From Zingiber officinale (taxonomy: Eukaryota > Streptophyta > Magnoliopsida > Zingiberales > Zingiberaceae): a DNA stretch of 64,000 bases. The position numbers were made by a program, and so were the translations under genes. Of the stretch, positions 49,887 through 63,903 are shown in pieces. The notes under the pieces are model-generated. The model was given only the letters and a program-made list of their open reading frames with translations, was not told the origin of the DNA and searched no databases. The first letter of the stretch is position 1; each line of letters begins with the position of its first letter. The DNA is taken from NCBI RefSeq assembly GCF_018446385.1, contig NW_024589857.1, positions 806,001 through 870,000 on the forward strand, given 5' to 3'.

Positions 49887-52080
49887 CAGAAATTTTACTT
49901 CTAGAAGCTATCTTTGAAAATTTTGTATAAGTTTCTCTGTCATCTGTTTCCAAGTCATGAAGCCCTAGTGACCTCCCTGCGGAAAATTATGCCATCATGA
50001 AAACAGATGAAGAAATCGAAAGAAACAGTGATCTCACTTGAGGACCTATTGTAAATGGATTGCTAGTGTCAAGATAGAAAAGTCTGCATGCTCGGTTAGA
50101 AATATAAATATATAAATCGATAACTATCCTAATAGCTCAAGTTTTTTTGGGAATAGTAGTAAGACAATCAAGTTTAACGATCTTTAGGCAACTCTTCCAA
50201 GTGTTGCTATGCCCATCTCCGTTGCCATATCATTACATATGTTAAATATGAAGCTACTTGTGCCTACATATGCAACCACAGCATGAACAGGTCACGTTTA
50301 TGGTATATATATCTTTCCTCATTATCATTTTTAAGGTATTTATAAGGTCTAGTACATTTAAAGTTTAAAACAATGCCCAGTTAGTTCAAAACATATTTCT
50401 ACAATTAAGTAAATATTTCCAGGATGACCACAATAAACAACCTAAGAATCATAGATTGTGTGTCAGTGTGATTTTCTTATCAACTAATCTGTTGCTGTAC
50501 ACATGCATTCCATAGTTTATGATTGGATTGCTTTGATATTGTGATAAGGTAATGCATAAATCTTATGTATTTTAGGTGATAATACAACAGCTATTCTATA
50601 TCAAGTATAAATCAGTTGACTAGCAGTGTCCAGATAGTAGGGTTTACACATTACATCATGTAATACAAGAATGTGGTGTGGCAACGCAACATAAAACCCT
50701 GTGCAGAAAAACTTCCTAAGGTGATTTCCAGATGACTTCATTTCAAATCTTTACTCTTGTGTTTTACCTCCCTCATGCAAAGGGTCGATCCGCGGTGATT
50801 TACCCCTTCTAGAGTGTGTGGGGCCGCCCTGAAGGGGCCACGAAGGTGACGATTTCACCTTTTGCTGCAATTTACTCTTTAGTTTTAGCAAAATTTCCCT
50901 AATATTTATGCTCAAATATTCCTCAGACTATGGTATTGATATTGCTACAATGCTATTATTATATGAATAATAAAATCAAATGAAATGTTACAACTTAAAA
51001 AGGAATCATGAGAGTTTACATTAAAAATCTATTCCAGAAGAATATGCAATTATCATTGTACTTCATTCTTACTACAACATTTTATCTTCAGTGTAAACTA
51101 CTTGATCATAGGAACATATCAAGGACGATGATAATCACTTAGCTGCCGAAGGAAATAGGAAAATCACGAGAGACCAAAAAACAGATTAAACTGATCAAGG
51201 GAAGAATAATTTTTGCACCCCCTTTTGGAAAAGAAGTAACCAGCTAATCAATTCTAAAGCTCGACAGCAAAAGGTAACTTATAATCTCAACACTAAGTCA
51301 CGCACTTAACAAAAAAATGAACTAATAGATTAAATTCAATAACAAAATAAAATAATATAAGAAAAAAAAAATCCTCTAACCAAAGACAAGAATTGTGTAA
51401 TAATTTGTCTCCTAAAATAACCGAAAATTTTTCTAAAGTAAAATTAGGGAGGAAGAAAAACCAAGAACTAGGTTGAATGACACGAAAGAAAATATATAGA
51501 GATATTACGTTTATCGGATCTCTCTATATCATTAACCTGATACCTATATTCTGCATTTATTACTTCAGCGTTAAGAAAACAATATCAACGAAAGATTGAT
51601 ACAAATTGCTCCGCGCATCTAATGATTAACTGTAGACGCCAAACGGAAGAGATATAAGACGTTGTGGAAGCAATAGAAGTCCGAGTAATTGAAGCCATAT
51701 AACGGATAAATCAAACCAACAAAACCCTCCAGTTCTAATAAATCCAAGCAAAAATAGTAATAATAATAACCCCAAAAATTCAAGAAAAAACGCAGATAAA
51801 TACAACAAAACGACCGGGGGACTAAAACAAATAAAAGGAAGTAAATTGGAAAAAAAAAGAGGAATAATTGATGGAACACCTCAAATGCCAGCGATGACAT
51901 CTCCCATGGAGAACTATTTTTCCTTGGCGACTTCCATTCGCGATCCTCCGTCGCCACGATTCAGTCGCCTGCCGAGAGGGTGGATCCGGGATGGAAGGGA
52001 AGGGGATCGTTACGAGGGAAGGGATGGAAGAAAGGTCCAGGAATAACTTCGGTCGGAAGGAGGAGGAGATCGAGACTCGA
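49887..52080 (-). promoter_or_regulatory. 5' leader of the MCC1-like gene with three uORFs and a leader intron
   Basis: A leader exon ends at 51880 (GCATTTGAG then GTGTTCC) and is joined to the exon starting at 49976 (CCGCAG acceptor), making a 2.1-kb leader intron. The spliced leader holds three short ORFs before the main ATG: 51937-51914 (MEVAKEK), 51907-51881 (MGDVIAGI) and 49958-49908 (MTWKQMTEKLIQNFQR). The second ends one base before the exon junction. Such uORFs often lower translation. The splice model is inferred from sequence only. Confidence 0.6.
50762..50870 (+). mobile_element. SINE 3' fragment, same family as 43.1 kb
   Basis: 109 bp from TTTTACCTCCCTCATG to TTTCACCTTTTGCTGCAA, sharing both end words with the SINE at 43113-43326. 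Flanked by TTTACTCTTGTG (50750-50761) and TTTACTCTTTAG (50871-50882), consistent with a 5'-truncated insertion. It lies in the leader intron of the MCC1-like gene. Confidence 0.7.
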
Positions 52081-52189
52081 GAGAGGTAATTTCCATTTAA
52101 ATCCTTGGTTTATTTTATTTTGAATACCCCCCATAGTTTTAGAATATCCAAAATACTCCTCATAGTTTTAAAATAGCCAACCTTACGAA

Positions 52190-52345
52190 TCCTCATTTGG
52201 GCCCAGCCCAGATATCGTTGAAGATGTCCGATACCGCCCATGAAGTTATCTATATATAGCTGCAACGCGAAGCACAGCTAGGGTTTTCGTCGATCTCGCG
52301 CTCCGCCAGCCGAACAAGGAAGAGTGAAAGGAAGATTTTCTCAGC
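52190..52345 (+). promoter_or_regulatory. Ribosomal-protein-type promoter and leader of RPS23 copy
   Basis: TGGGCCCAGCCCA (52198-52210) contains site II elements. TATATATAG lies at 52251-52259, and an AGGGTTTT telo-box on the reverse strand at 52279-52286. This trio is standard for plant ribosomal protein genes. The region is also the divergent promoter space of the MCC1-like gene. Confidence 0.7.
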
Positions 52346-54822
<2,477 letters not shown>

Positions 54823-56028
54823 CGGGTTAAAAGTTACAGATGAAGTAGTTAGCATTTTGATTAAGTTAAAACGTAAATACTTTAGTTTTTATCTCTTGTT
54901 TTTTCTTCGTTATAATTTTTTTTCTATGCATTTTTTAATTGTTTTTCAATATTGATGAACCCTATGCATTCAGCCGTAATGATTCTATGAAATTATCTCT
55001 CTCTCTTTTTCTTGAGGATCTTAATTACCATTACCATTAAATTGGAATAATGCATAGTAGTTATGGAATAATTGCTAAGCACTTTTATATTAAAAAGCTT
55101 TTTATTAATTTTATTAAAATTGTTTTTTTTAGTATGGTAAAAAAATTTTAAAATTTTTGTAGCAGGTGCGTTTCAGTCTCTACAATTTACTTATTATTAT
55201 AATATTTTTTATTTAAATATTTCAGTTTCTTGATCGCATGATGTGTCTCGTGCATCGTGAGCACATCCATGACTTTAAAAATATATGACTACTTATGAAA
55301 AAGTCAAAGGTTTTAGTATTATAAAATTTAAATCTCACTAATTATTAGATGTTTATTTGAATTTCTCGATTTTATTTACTTTATTTTTTAGAGAGAAAAA
55401 AAGAGGAAAAATCAGATGTAAGATCATCCACATAATCAGATGTAAGGGAAACAATTCAAATACTGATTGACTAAAACTATTTTAACCTCTAATCTTGATC
55501 AAACCTATTCAAACGTTTAGCAACTTTAGTTTGCGTTATACGTTATAGTATTTTAGTTAAAATCGTGTAATTTTAAAGAAAGTTTAAAATGGAAAGTAAT
55601 AATAATGATAATAGGTTTTTAATTGTTTGCCCATAAAATAACTTTTATGGGTTCTCAGGTAGAGTTGACATTAACAACGTCAAAATCAGTTGGAAGGGGA
55701 CCGATTCACCGGCGGCTAATAATTATTTGTTAAATCGAAAGGTGTTTTATAAAATTATTTATTTTTGTAAAATGAATATGATTAGATTTTGGTGTGATTC
55801 ATGCAGCCACCATCAAAGTGCATTCGGACAACTTCGGTTAATTTAAAGATGCGTAATAACTATTAAGAAATCGTGATTGATACAACATCAACATAATATA
55901 AGCTTAACATGTCAAAATCTGTCTGACACATGTCTTTTGATTATTTGCCCAAAATTCATCTACATAGTTCCTTCCTTCCTTCTTCGACAAATTCTTCTAT
56001 AAATAGACATGGTGCAACTAAATAGGCA
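54823..56028. other. Intergenic, AT-rich; UGT upstream region
   Basis: 54830-55650 is AT-rich without a recognisable gene. 55650-56028 is the upstream region of the glycosyltransferase. Confidence 0.5.
55998..56005 (+). promoter_or_regulatory. TATA-box candidate of the glycosyltransferase gene
   Basis: TATAAATA ends only 23 bp before the ATG at 56029. If it is used at the normal distance, transcription would start at or next to the ATG. An out-of-frame ATG at 56009 lies between them. Confidence 0.4.
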
Positions 56029-57438
56029 ATGGCGTCGCAATCCCCAAGTCTCCACGTCATCTTCTTCCCTCTAATGGCCCCCGGCCACATCCTCCCTATG
56101 CTCCACCTCGCCAAGCTCTTCGCCGCCCGCGGTGCTCGCGCCACCCTCCTCACCACCCCCGCCAACTCCCACCTCCTCCAACCCGCCGTCGACGGCGTCT
56201 CCATCAGCCTCCGCCTCATCCACTTCCCGTCCGCCGCCGTCGGCCTCCCACCTGGCCGTGAGAGCCTCGCCAGCGTCGACTTCCGCCAGCACACGGCCTT
56301 CTTCGAGGGAATATACATGCTGGAAGATCCCTTCCGCCGCGCCCTCGCCGAGCTCCGCCCCGACGCCGTCGTCTCCGACTGGTTCCTGCCGTGGACGTTC
56401 GACGTCGCCGAGGAGTTCCGCATCCCGCGCCTCGCGTTCCATGGCTACAGCGCCTTCGCGCTCTGCGCCAACGCGAGCCTCCTCTACGCGCCGCCCCCGC
56501 CGCCGCCGCCCGGAGACGAGGGGTCGACGTCCTTCGTCGTGCCTGGCTTCCCGCGGCGGCTGGAGATGCCCACGTCGCAGTTACCGGACTTATCCAAATT
56601 AGAGCCGGTGGTGGTCAAGATCTTCCAGCAGATCGCGGAGTGGGAGACGAGGAGTTTCGGAGTGGTGGTCAACAGCTTCTACGATCTGGAGACGGAGTTC
56701 GCCGACCACCTCCGCCGCGCCATCTGGCGGAGGGCGTGGCTCGTCGGTCCAGTGGCCTCCGCGAAGTCCTTCTCCCACGACGGCGACGACCTCTCTGTTT
56801 CCCGATGGCTGGACGAGCAGCAGGACGCATCGGTGCTGTACGTCTGCTTCGGCAGCGTGAGCTCCATAGCCGGCGCCCAGCTCCGGGAGCTGGCTCTGGG
56901 CCTCGAGGCTTCCGGCCACCCATTCATTTGGGTCGTCCGGACCGACGACGCGGCGGCGGAGCCCAGCTGGCGACCGGCGGGGTTCGCGGAGAGGACGAAA
57001 CAGAGGCGGTGGCTGATACTCGAGGACTGGGCCCCGCAGGCCGCGATACTTGGCCACGTGGCAGTCGGCGGGTTCGTGACGCACTGCGGGTGGAGCTCGT
57101 GCATGGAGGCCGTGGCCGCCGGCGTTCCGATGGCGACGTGGCCGCTCTTCGCGGAGCAGTTCCTCAACGAGAGGCTGGTGACGGAGGTGCTGGGGGTGGG
57201 GGTGTCGGTCGGCGCGACGCACTGGACGATGGACCCGGAGGAGAGGCCGTTGATACAGGCGGCGGAGGTGGAGCGGGCAGCGAGGAGAGTGATGGACGCC
57301 GACGGGGAGGAAGGGAGGAGGATGAGGACGAAGGCGAGGGAGCTGGCGCTGGCGGCCAAGACTGCGACGGCGGAGGGAGGGTCGTCGTCCGATGACATGG
57401 GCAAGTTGATCAAAGACTTGATCGATCAAAAGCAATAA
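56029..57438 (+). CDS. UDP-glycosyltransferase, UGT73-like
   Basis: Family 1 glycosyltransferase of 469 residues, intronless, predicted cytosolic, moving a sugar from a UDP-sugar to a small plant metabolite such as a phenolic or terpenoid; the acceptor cannot be read from sequence. His20 in APGHILPM is the catalytic base position and Asp117 in VVSDWFLPW its likely partner. LHLAKLFAARG, GVVVNSFYDLE and VLYVCFGSVSS fit the UGT73 group. The PSPG box runs from Trp334 to Gln377 (WAPQAAILGH to LFAEQ), 44 residues. Its HCGW is followed by Ser356, where nearly all plant UGTs have Asn. Residues 155-161 form a run of seven prolines. Codon third positions are almost all G or C while flanks are AT-rich, a known property of many monocot genes. 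Start chosen at the first ATG of the frame. Confidence 0.93.
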   Translation: MASQSPSLHVIFFPLMAPGHILPMLHLAKLFAARGARATLLTTPANSHLLQPAVDGVSISLRLIHFPSAAVGLPPGRESLASVDFRQHTAFFEGIYMLEDPFRRALAELRPDAVVSDWFLPWTFDVAEEFRIPRLAFHGYSAFALCANASLLYAPPPPPPPGDEGSTSFVVPGFPRRLEMPTSQLPDLSKLEPVVVKIFQQIAEWETRSFGVVVNSFYDLETEFADHLRRAIWRRAWLVGPVASAKSFSHDGDDLSVSRWLDEQQDASVLYVCFGSVSSIAGAQLRELALGLEASGHPFIWVVRTDDAAAEPSWRPAGFAERTKQRRWLILEDWAPQAAILGHVAVGGFVTHCGWSSCMEAVAAGVPMATWPLFAEQFLNERLVTEVLGVGVSVGATHWTMDPEERPLIQAAEVERAARRVMDADGEEGRRMRTKARELALAAKTATAEGGSSSDDMGKLIKDLIDQKQ

Positions 57439-58080
57439 AAAAACATAGTTGACAAAATAATAAAATAATAAATAAATAGCATTCAGAATTAGGTCATTCT
57501 AATTGACTCGTAATTGGGCCGTGTATTGGGCTTGACGGGCCCGATCTTGAATGTCCGCTGGATCTCGACCGTGCCAGAGTCAGTTCGCTGAACCGGAATC
57601 TGAAAATAAATATTATTAAGATAAAAAAAGGAAATAAAAAATGAAGAAAAAAATAAAAAATATTACTAATTGTATTTGATGTTTTTTTTAAGTAGAAATG
57701 TTAAATTGATTTGGAATAAAAAAATATCTTAACTAAAATATTACAAAGGAAACATAAAGCAAACCTAATAATTGACCCATTGACAATATCACGAAAAAAA
57801 AGGGGTTTATAATGGGAATTAAAGCTTGATCTCACTCTCTTATTAATCACGTAGGCTTTATCTCCTTGCCATGTTGGTATCCACTACTAATCCATAAAAG
57901 CTGACCTCCCAACTTTAATATCACTTTATATATCTATCTTAATTGAATCATTTTTAATTAAATTATATTTTTTAATTAATATTTACAAATAATTTTAATA
58001 ATTTTCAAAATCATTCGATCTTATAAGCAATGCCGCACAAAATTTCTTCTCCTCCTTCCCTTCTTCCATCGCACTGAGCA
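57439..58080. other. Intergenic, AT-rich
   Basis: Mostly AT-rich and without repeats I can name. A TTTATATATCTATC box near 57925 may serve the small gene that follows. Confidence 0.4.
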
Positions 58081-58401
58081 ATGGCTTCGACGTCGTCCTC
58101 TACCACGACGATTCCGGTGCCGGAGTTCCAGGCGCAGGGAGCGCCGGCGTCGGGGGCCTCCGGGCGACGGCCGGGGTCTCTGGGGCCGTTCTTCGCGGTG
58201 ATGTCGGTGCTGCTGATCCTGACCGTGTTCTCCTGCGTCTTCGGGCGGGTCTGCGCGTCGAAGGCGGAGGCGCCGGACGCCTCGTACGACTGCTCCAGGT
58301 GGACCCGGAGGCGATGGCGATGGCGGCGGAGCTTCGTCTCCGGCGAATCAAAGGCGCCACCGGCGTCCATACCTTCCCCCGATCCGCAACTGCAGCCTTG
58401 A
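58081..58401 (+). CDS. Small single-pass membrane protein, unknown function
   Basis: 106 residues, intronless and GC-rich like the neighbouring glycosyltransferase gene. Residues 1-33 are Ser/Thr/Gly/Pro-rich. Residues about 34-56 (LGPFFAVMSVLLILTVFSCVFGR) form one hydrophobic segment, followed by an Arg/Trp-rich basic stretch (RWTRRRWRWRR) and a proline-rich tail. The order Gly-Pro, one transmembrane helix, GR-C and a YDC-W motif recalls small plant-specific membrane proteins of unknown role. It is tail to tail with the flippase gene, whose stop is about 290 bp away. The antisense frame is also open for 187 codons but shows no recognisable domain. Confidence 0.6.
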   Translation: MASTSSSTTTIPVPEFQAQGAPASGASGRRPGSLGPFFAVMSVLLILTVFSCVFGRVCASKAEAPDASYDCSRWTRRRWRWRRSFVSGESKAPPASIPSPDPQLQP

Positions 58402-58694
58402 GCTACGTACTTCGATCCACTCAACTGCTTAAACTTAATTTCGAGCCTCAGTGAGTTCATTAGGATTCGCGAGTTGACTTCAATTACTTCGTTAATATAC
58501 ATGAATAAGATCACGGCACCCATGCCAAGCATCCCGAGAACAGAGTCGACCAGGTCGAGAAGAAAATCTCGCATATATTAAAAATTAAACAGTAAGGAAT
58601 CTATAACAATTTTTTCTAAACGTGAAAAGAAGGAAAAAAATTCAACCCAAACGGGCAAAGAATCGAAATTTACACAGCGAAGAGATGAGAGCCG

Positions 58695-61600
58695 TCACGA
58701 GGAGTGAACGGCATGATGGACTCTCGTCGCCGACGACGACTGCGACTGGCTGACCTTCGCGTCGACCCGGGCCGACACTCCGACGGTCGTAGGTCTCACC
58801 GACCTCTGGCGCACGATCTGGCAGTACTCCGGATCATCCGCCTGGCCGTCGTACCGAATCCACTGGACCATGTTGTGGTACATGGGGAAGAACCTCATCT
58901 GAATGCTCGAATAACTGAAGTACGGGACGAGAGTGGCGGCGACGACGAAGAGCGTCGTGATCCAGTACGAGGGAGCGGGAGCCAGCACCTCGACGAACAC
59001 CTGGTAGGCGTTGGTCGTGAAGGAGGGCGGCAAGGCGCCGTAGACGAGGAGGAAGATGTACCACAGGGCGATGCTGCCCCAGATGAAGACGTGCTGGATC
59101 ACGGTGAAGTAGGTGATGGACAGCGCCATGTGGCAGTTCACGACCCACACCACGCAAGTGTACATCGTGCCGCCGAGGACGTCGAAGCTCACCACCTCGC
59201 CGCCCCTGCGGAAGGCCTGGTGCTGCAGCGCGGCGGAGCAGAGGAAGAATATCGAGATGCCGTTGCAGACGCCGGCGAACATCCAACCCAGAATCCGCCG
59301 CCAGCTGAAGAGAACGTTCTGAACGCCTTCTTGGTAAAGCATGGGGAACTGCTCACAAATAAAGATTGCAACAAAATAAGAATTTTGAGGTGATAATCTG
59401 ACTAAATATGAGGTAGAATTAAGATTGAAAAATATGATTACACTCAGAATTTAGTCCAAAACAAGATTATTATAATGATTATTATAATGTATAAGTCATG
59501 TGCATACCTTCAAACAAAATCGAGCAGAGACATCCTGATCGAAGACCCCTAAAGCAATCACAGGAAGAGAACTGAAGAAGACGTTGTACAATGATAGATA
59601 CCAATCATTATACGCAGGCTGGCCGGAAAATGTCGTATACGCCTCGTACAAGAAGATGGTAACTCCAAATGTGAGATTCTTATAGAAGAAATAGCATATC
59701 TGTAATGCAAAGAACAATGAGCATGTCGAAATGTATGTGTGGAAGTTGCGAACAAAAATTTGAAAGAGAGGGTATACCATTGTTGATATCCTCCGGTAAC
59801 ACCAATGCCCGTGCACAAGTAACAGACGCTCGAGAAAGCGGAACTGAGATATTGCAATGTCACTCGCCATGACAGCCTATAAATTTCACAATTGAGAAGA
59901 AGGATTTTTCTGTGCAATTCTTCTAACGACAAGTATGTTCAGTCACAATAGCACTAACCTGCATTCCCTCAGCTCCGCTAATTCCAATTCCTATATCTGA
60001 TTCTTGAAGCATGCCCACATCATTGGCACCATCTCCGATTGCTAAGGTCACTTTACCGGTACCTTCTTTAACGAGCTTGGTGACCTACAGAATTCAATAA
60101 TTAGTTTCGAACTGGTCTAACCAGCTGAACCTTCCAAAGTAACAAACAGAGGTATTCTACTATAAGAAGATCGAAACTCACTAGGGCTTTTTGTTTGGGG
60201 GAGGAACGACAGCATATGACTGATGCACAACCAACAGCCAGTTGTAAGAACAAGTTCTTGATATCATCTTTCAACGCGTATGCAAGAGATTTTCCATCAA
60301 TGATCAAGGCAAATGACTCAGAAGTTGATGAACTAACAAGTTTGTTTCCTTCATTTATCTGATCTATAACACTAGCCTTTGATGCCTGAAAAATCCAAAC
60401 ATCCATTGGCAATAGGTAAATGAAAAAAGGTATTCGTTAAATTAAATTGAGGATATTTTGTATCAGTTCTACTTTGAATAGTCCCTTGTTTGCAGAAGCT
60501 GAAAAAAAGTGTGCTATATCTTTAGAGGCTTTATGTTGTAGTTTAAAGTTTCCAGTAAACTGTAGCAAGTGCTATGTAGGTGAGATAATTTTATTGGTAC
60601 TTGATAGAGAACAAGATGAAGTTTGCAGATCCTTGTATTTTAGGTTATAAAATTATTGTTTTGAAATGCATATCTTCAGATGCCTCAACAGATCATCTAG
60701 AATCCAATGTTTATCTATCTCTACATATCACAAGATGAGATCAAGTATTTACAGATGTTAAGCTTTTACAAAACTAATTACCTTAGCAATGACTTCTTTG
60801 TTCCCTCCTTTCTCCAACTGAATTATATCTGGTCCTTCTAAACTGATTATTATTTGCTTCATTCCCGGCCTCAGGAGACTACAGGCAAAACTGCAAGGAA
60901 GAACAACATTTAAAACACCAAATAAGAAGCTAGAACTAAAGTTTTTTCCCCTTAGATTTAAAATACAAATTAAACAAGATTATACCCTATATTGATAGCT
61001 GTTTCCATCTTGTCACCAGTCAATACCCATAGTTTGATCCCAGCTTGTGCAAGTTTGTCTATGCACTCAGGTACCTGCTCACAATTATCCAGCAACTATT
61101 AAGTTAACACCGTAAGGAATACATAAGAGTATGCCTAGAACAACTTTCAACCCACCCCATTTTGCAGTTTGTCTTCAACAGCTGTGGCACCAAGAAGAAT
61201 AAAATTTCTCTCGATGGAATCTGCAGCCTCTTCCATTCTTTCCTCTCTATCAGCACTAACGGAATTCTTTGCGTCCATGAACATCTGGTTGAAGCTTTTG
61301 TATTGATCTTCATCAAGCTCACGGTATGCAAGAACTAAGGTTCTTAAACCAGCATCAGCATATTCGAGCATCTGCACCTTAGTTTTATCTTCAAACTCCC
61401 TTCCATTATTGGCAAGCCTTTCAAACATGACACTGTATATATGAACAAGATATTTCAATATAAAATCCAGGTTTATGTCTTAGAGAACATAATCTCTTCA
61501 TCTAACAAGTACAAGTAGTATGAAATTTGTGTTAGTCAATTCTTATGTCTCTAATAGACAGATTCAAGCAGCTTACTGACCTATCAGCGCCTTTGCTGAG

Positions 61601-63903
61601 AAGTAGCAACTTTCCTTTGTCATCTTGAACTATCACAGACATTCGCTTTCTAGAGCTATTAAACTCTATGACATTTAACAGCTTATATGACCTGACAAAG
61701 GAAACAAATTTAGACTGAGTTGCTAACTCAAACAACAAGACATCAAGCAATAAGATATTCTAAACAGGAAAAACACATTTATATTTCTCCTTACTTTTCC
61801 ACATGCTTGCTTGAGATTGGATCTAGTTCACGTATAGAGATGCTTGTTTGTGTCCTCTGATAAAACTCAAAACCAAGCTCCCTTGCGGCAATAACAAAGG
61901 CAGCCTCATCAGGTGATTCAGCCTCATATGATACGTTTCCTTTTTCCTCATCGACTTCAGGAATGGCAGTATGGCAGATAGCCAACAGTCGAAAAAACAT
62001 CCTTATGACATCAGCATGAGGTTCCTTAATCCAATTTCCATACATAATACGTGCATCATCAAAATTAAATCCTTTGATTGCTGGTTTTGCATTCTCATGA
62101 TGTTCTCTTGATCCTTCAGTTTCTACCAATGGAGATCCCTTTCTTCTAGCCATTGCTCTCTCAACCTCCGTAAACCCATGACCATAAGAAGTGCCAGCTA
62201 TTGAGCATTTAATGAACTCCATTGAGTTGCAAGTGAGGGTTCCAGTCTTATCTGAGAGGATAGTGTCAACTTGGCCTAGTTCCTCATTCAAATTTGAAGT
62301 TCGTGCATGAGCTGGCTTATCAGATTCTTCATGATACATTTGGATGTCTTGATTGATAAATACAGTCTGCAGGACCTTGACAATCTCTATAGAAACATAC
62401 AAAGAAATAGGGACGAAATAGCTATACAACATCATGGCAGTCAAAAAATGCAATATCGCAGCAACAGCTGCTCTCGTAGGATCGAAATAGATGGGGGAGT
62501 CATCAGGTCTAAGATACCATCTCTTCATCTTGCCATCTTGTAGATCATCATTAGTTTTTACCCCAAAAACAACTGAACCAATAAATGCGATTGAGACCAA
62601 GGAAGACATGAGGAGATAAATTAGCCTATCCATTAGTCTCTCAATTTTGCTCCTTTTTGATGGTGGGTCTGTGGCATTTTGCATGACCTTTGTATCACGG
62701 CCTGTGAAAACAACAACTCCATATATGAAATCAGTGTTGCGCAACTTTGAGTCCCTAAGCAGAAGTTGTTGAGGCGAAAGAGGATACTGTCGGTCTTCGT
62801 ATTCCATAGTTCCAACGTAAGTGTATAGGCTTGCATTTGGATCTTCACATTTGATGATTGCTTTGAAATCCTGGTAACTGGAATCTGATTGTAAACCTGT
62901 TGTTACCTCTAATGCTTGCTTTAGTTTCAAGTTTGTTTCCCCATCTAGATTCATGGTCTCAACATAACAAATTCCATCATCATAACTTGACGAAAGCAAA
63001 ACAAGGTCAGCAGGAAAGAAGCTATCTTTCTCCACCTTCACAATATCACCCACCCTTAGATTCCTCCACTCGGTAAATTTGAATGTGCCACCACCTTGAT
63101 GTAGTTTAACTTTTCTATTGTTCACTTCGATATCCTGTGTGAATCAAAAGCTAATTCATTGTTAGTTCAGAAAAGAGAAATAATTAAGAAACACCATTCA
63201 CCAAATATAAGGAGTTCATGGATTCAGTAATAGAACACAATTTCTTCTTGCTCGGAGGAAGAAAACTTAGCAAAACTACTTCGAGCTTCCTTCTAAACAA
63301 GACCTATGCTTCAGTTGACCAGTAATAGAATCAACAAACAAGCGTAGTTATCAAGGATGTTTTCTTTTCATGTTATTTTTGTTTGTATGAAGATATGAAA
63401 CTCTAGAACATATCTAGATATCTACACTTTTCACATGAACTAATTACCATATTCATTCTATATATTGAAACTATATATTCTCTCTGAGGAAATGGACTAT
63501 AAGAAGCTACCTGCTGATACCGACGCCAATCTTCAACGGCTTCCTTTGCCATGGTTGCTCCAATCACCACGATCAGCGGGAAAATCGCACTGACCGCAGA
63601 GTAAGGAGCCAGGGAAGTAAAAGAAAGGCATCCAACAAACAGAAAGAACATGTTTGCAACCCTCCGAAACTGCTCAAACAGTGCCTTGGGGAAGAATGTA
63701 GCAGCATTGTACTTGGTGGTGGAAACATAGTTGGATCCATAGTTCAAATTGGAAGCTTCAATGGAATCGGGCTCATTAGCGAAGGCCACTCGGGAGAAGC
63801 CTGGGCCTCCGACTTGAGAAACGTCGGCTTCGAACCTTGATGCGCCGCAAGCAAAAGCATAGAGTCTGCTCAGAAGAAGCTCTCTTCTCCTCCCCCGTGC
63901 CAT
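58695..63903 (-). CDS. P4-type phospholipid-transporting ATPase (ALA9-12 group)
   Basis: Aminophospholipid flippase that uses ATP to move lipids to the cytosolic leaflet, working with an ALIS/CDC50 beta subunit in secretory-pathway membranes. Eleven exons: 63903-63511, 63134-61795, 61691-61581, 61432-61156, 61074-60986, 60890-60782, 60385-60182, 60084-59959, 59876-59778, 59699-59508, 59348-58695. They close to 1197 residues, close to Arabidopsis ALA10. It begins [17 protein letters not shown]. The N-terminal flippase block is [24 protein letters not shown] (about 195-198) is the dephosphorylation motif and PISL (373-376) lies in the membrane. DKTGTLTCN has the phosphorylated Asp at about 426. 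[13 protein letters not shown] and GDGANDVGM (858-) form the ATP-binding hinge. The last exon encodes the final membrane helices. Intact; the ATG is preceded by a short leader at the window end. Confidence 0.95.

Noticed and set aside
56071-57435. Long open frames on both strands overlapping the glycosyltransferase gene
   Set aside because: They arise from the very high GC content, which removes stop codons in all frames. Only the + frame from 56029 shows family motifs.
58011-58574. 187-codon minus-strand frame over the small membrane protein gene
   Set aside because: No homology recognised; the + strand frame has a better start context, a clear helix and a compact size.
58704-59393. 229-codon + strand frame opposite the last flippase exon
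   Set aside because: It mirrors the GC-rich coding exon of the P4-ATPase, has no recognisable domain and is rich in His, Glu and Arg, as expected for antisense frames.
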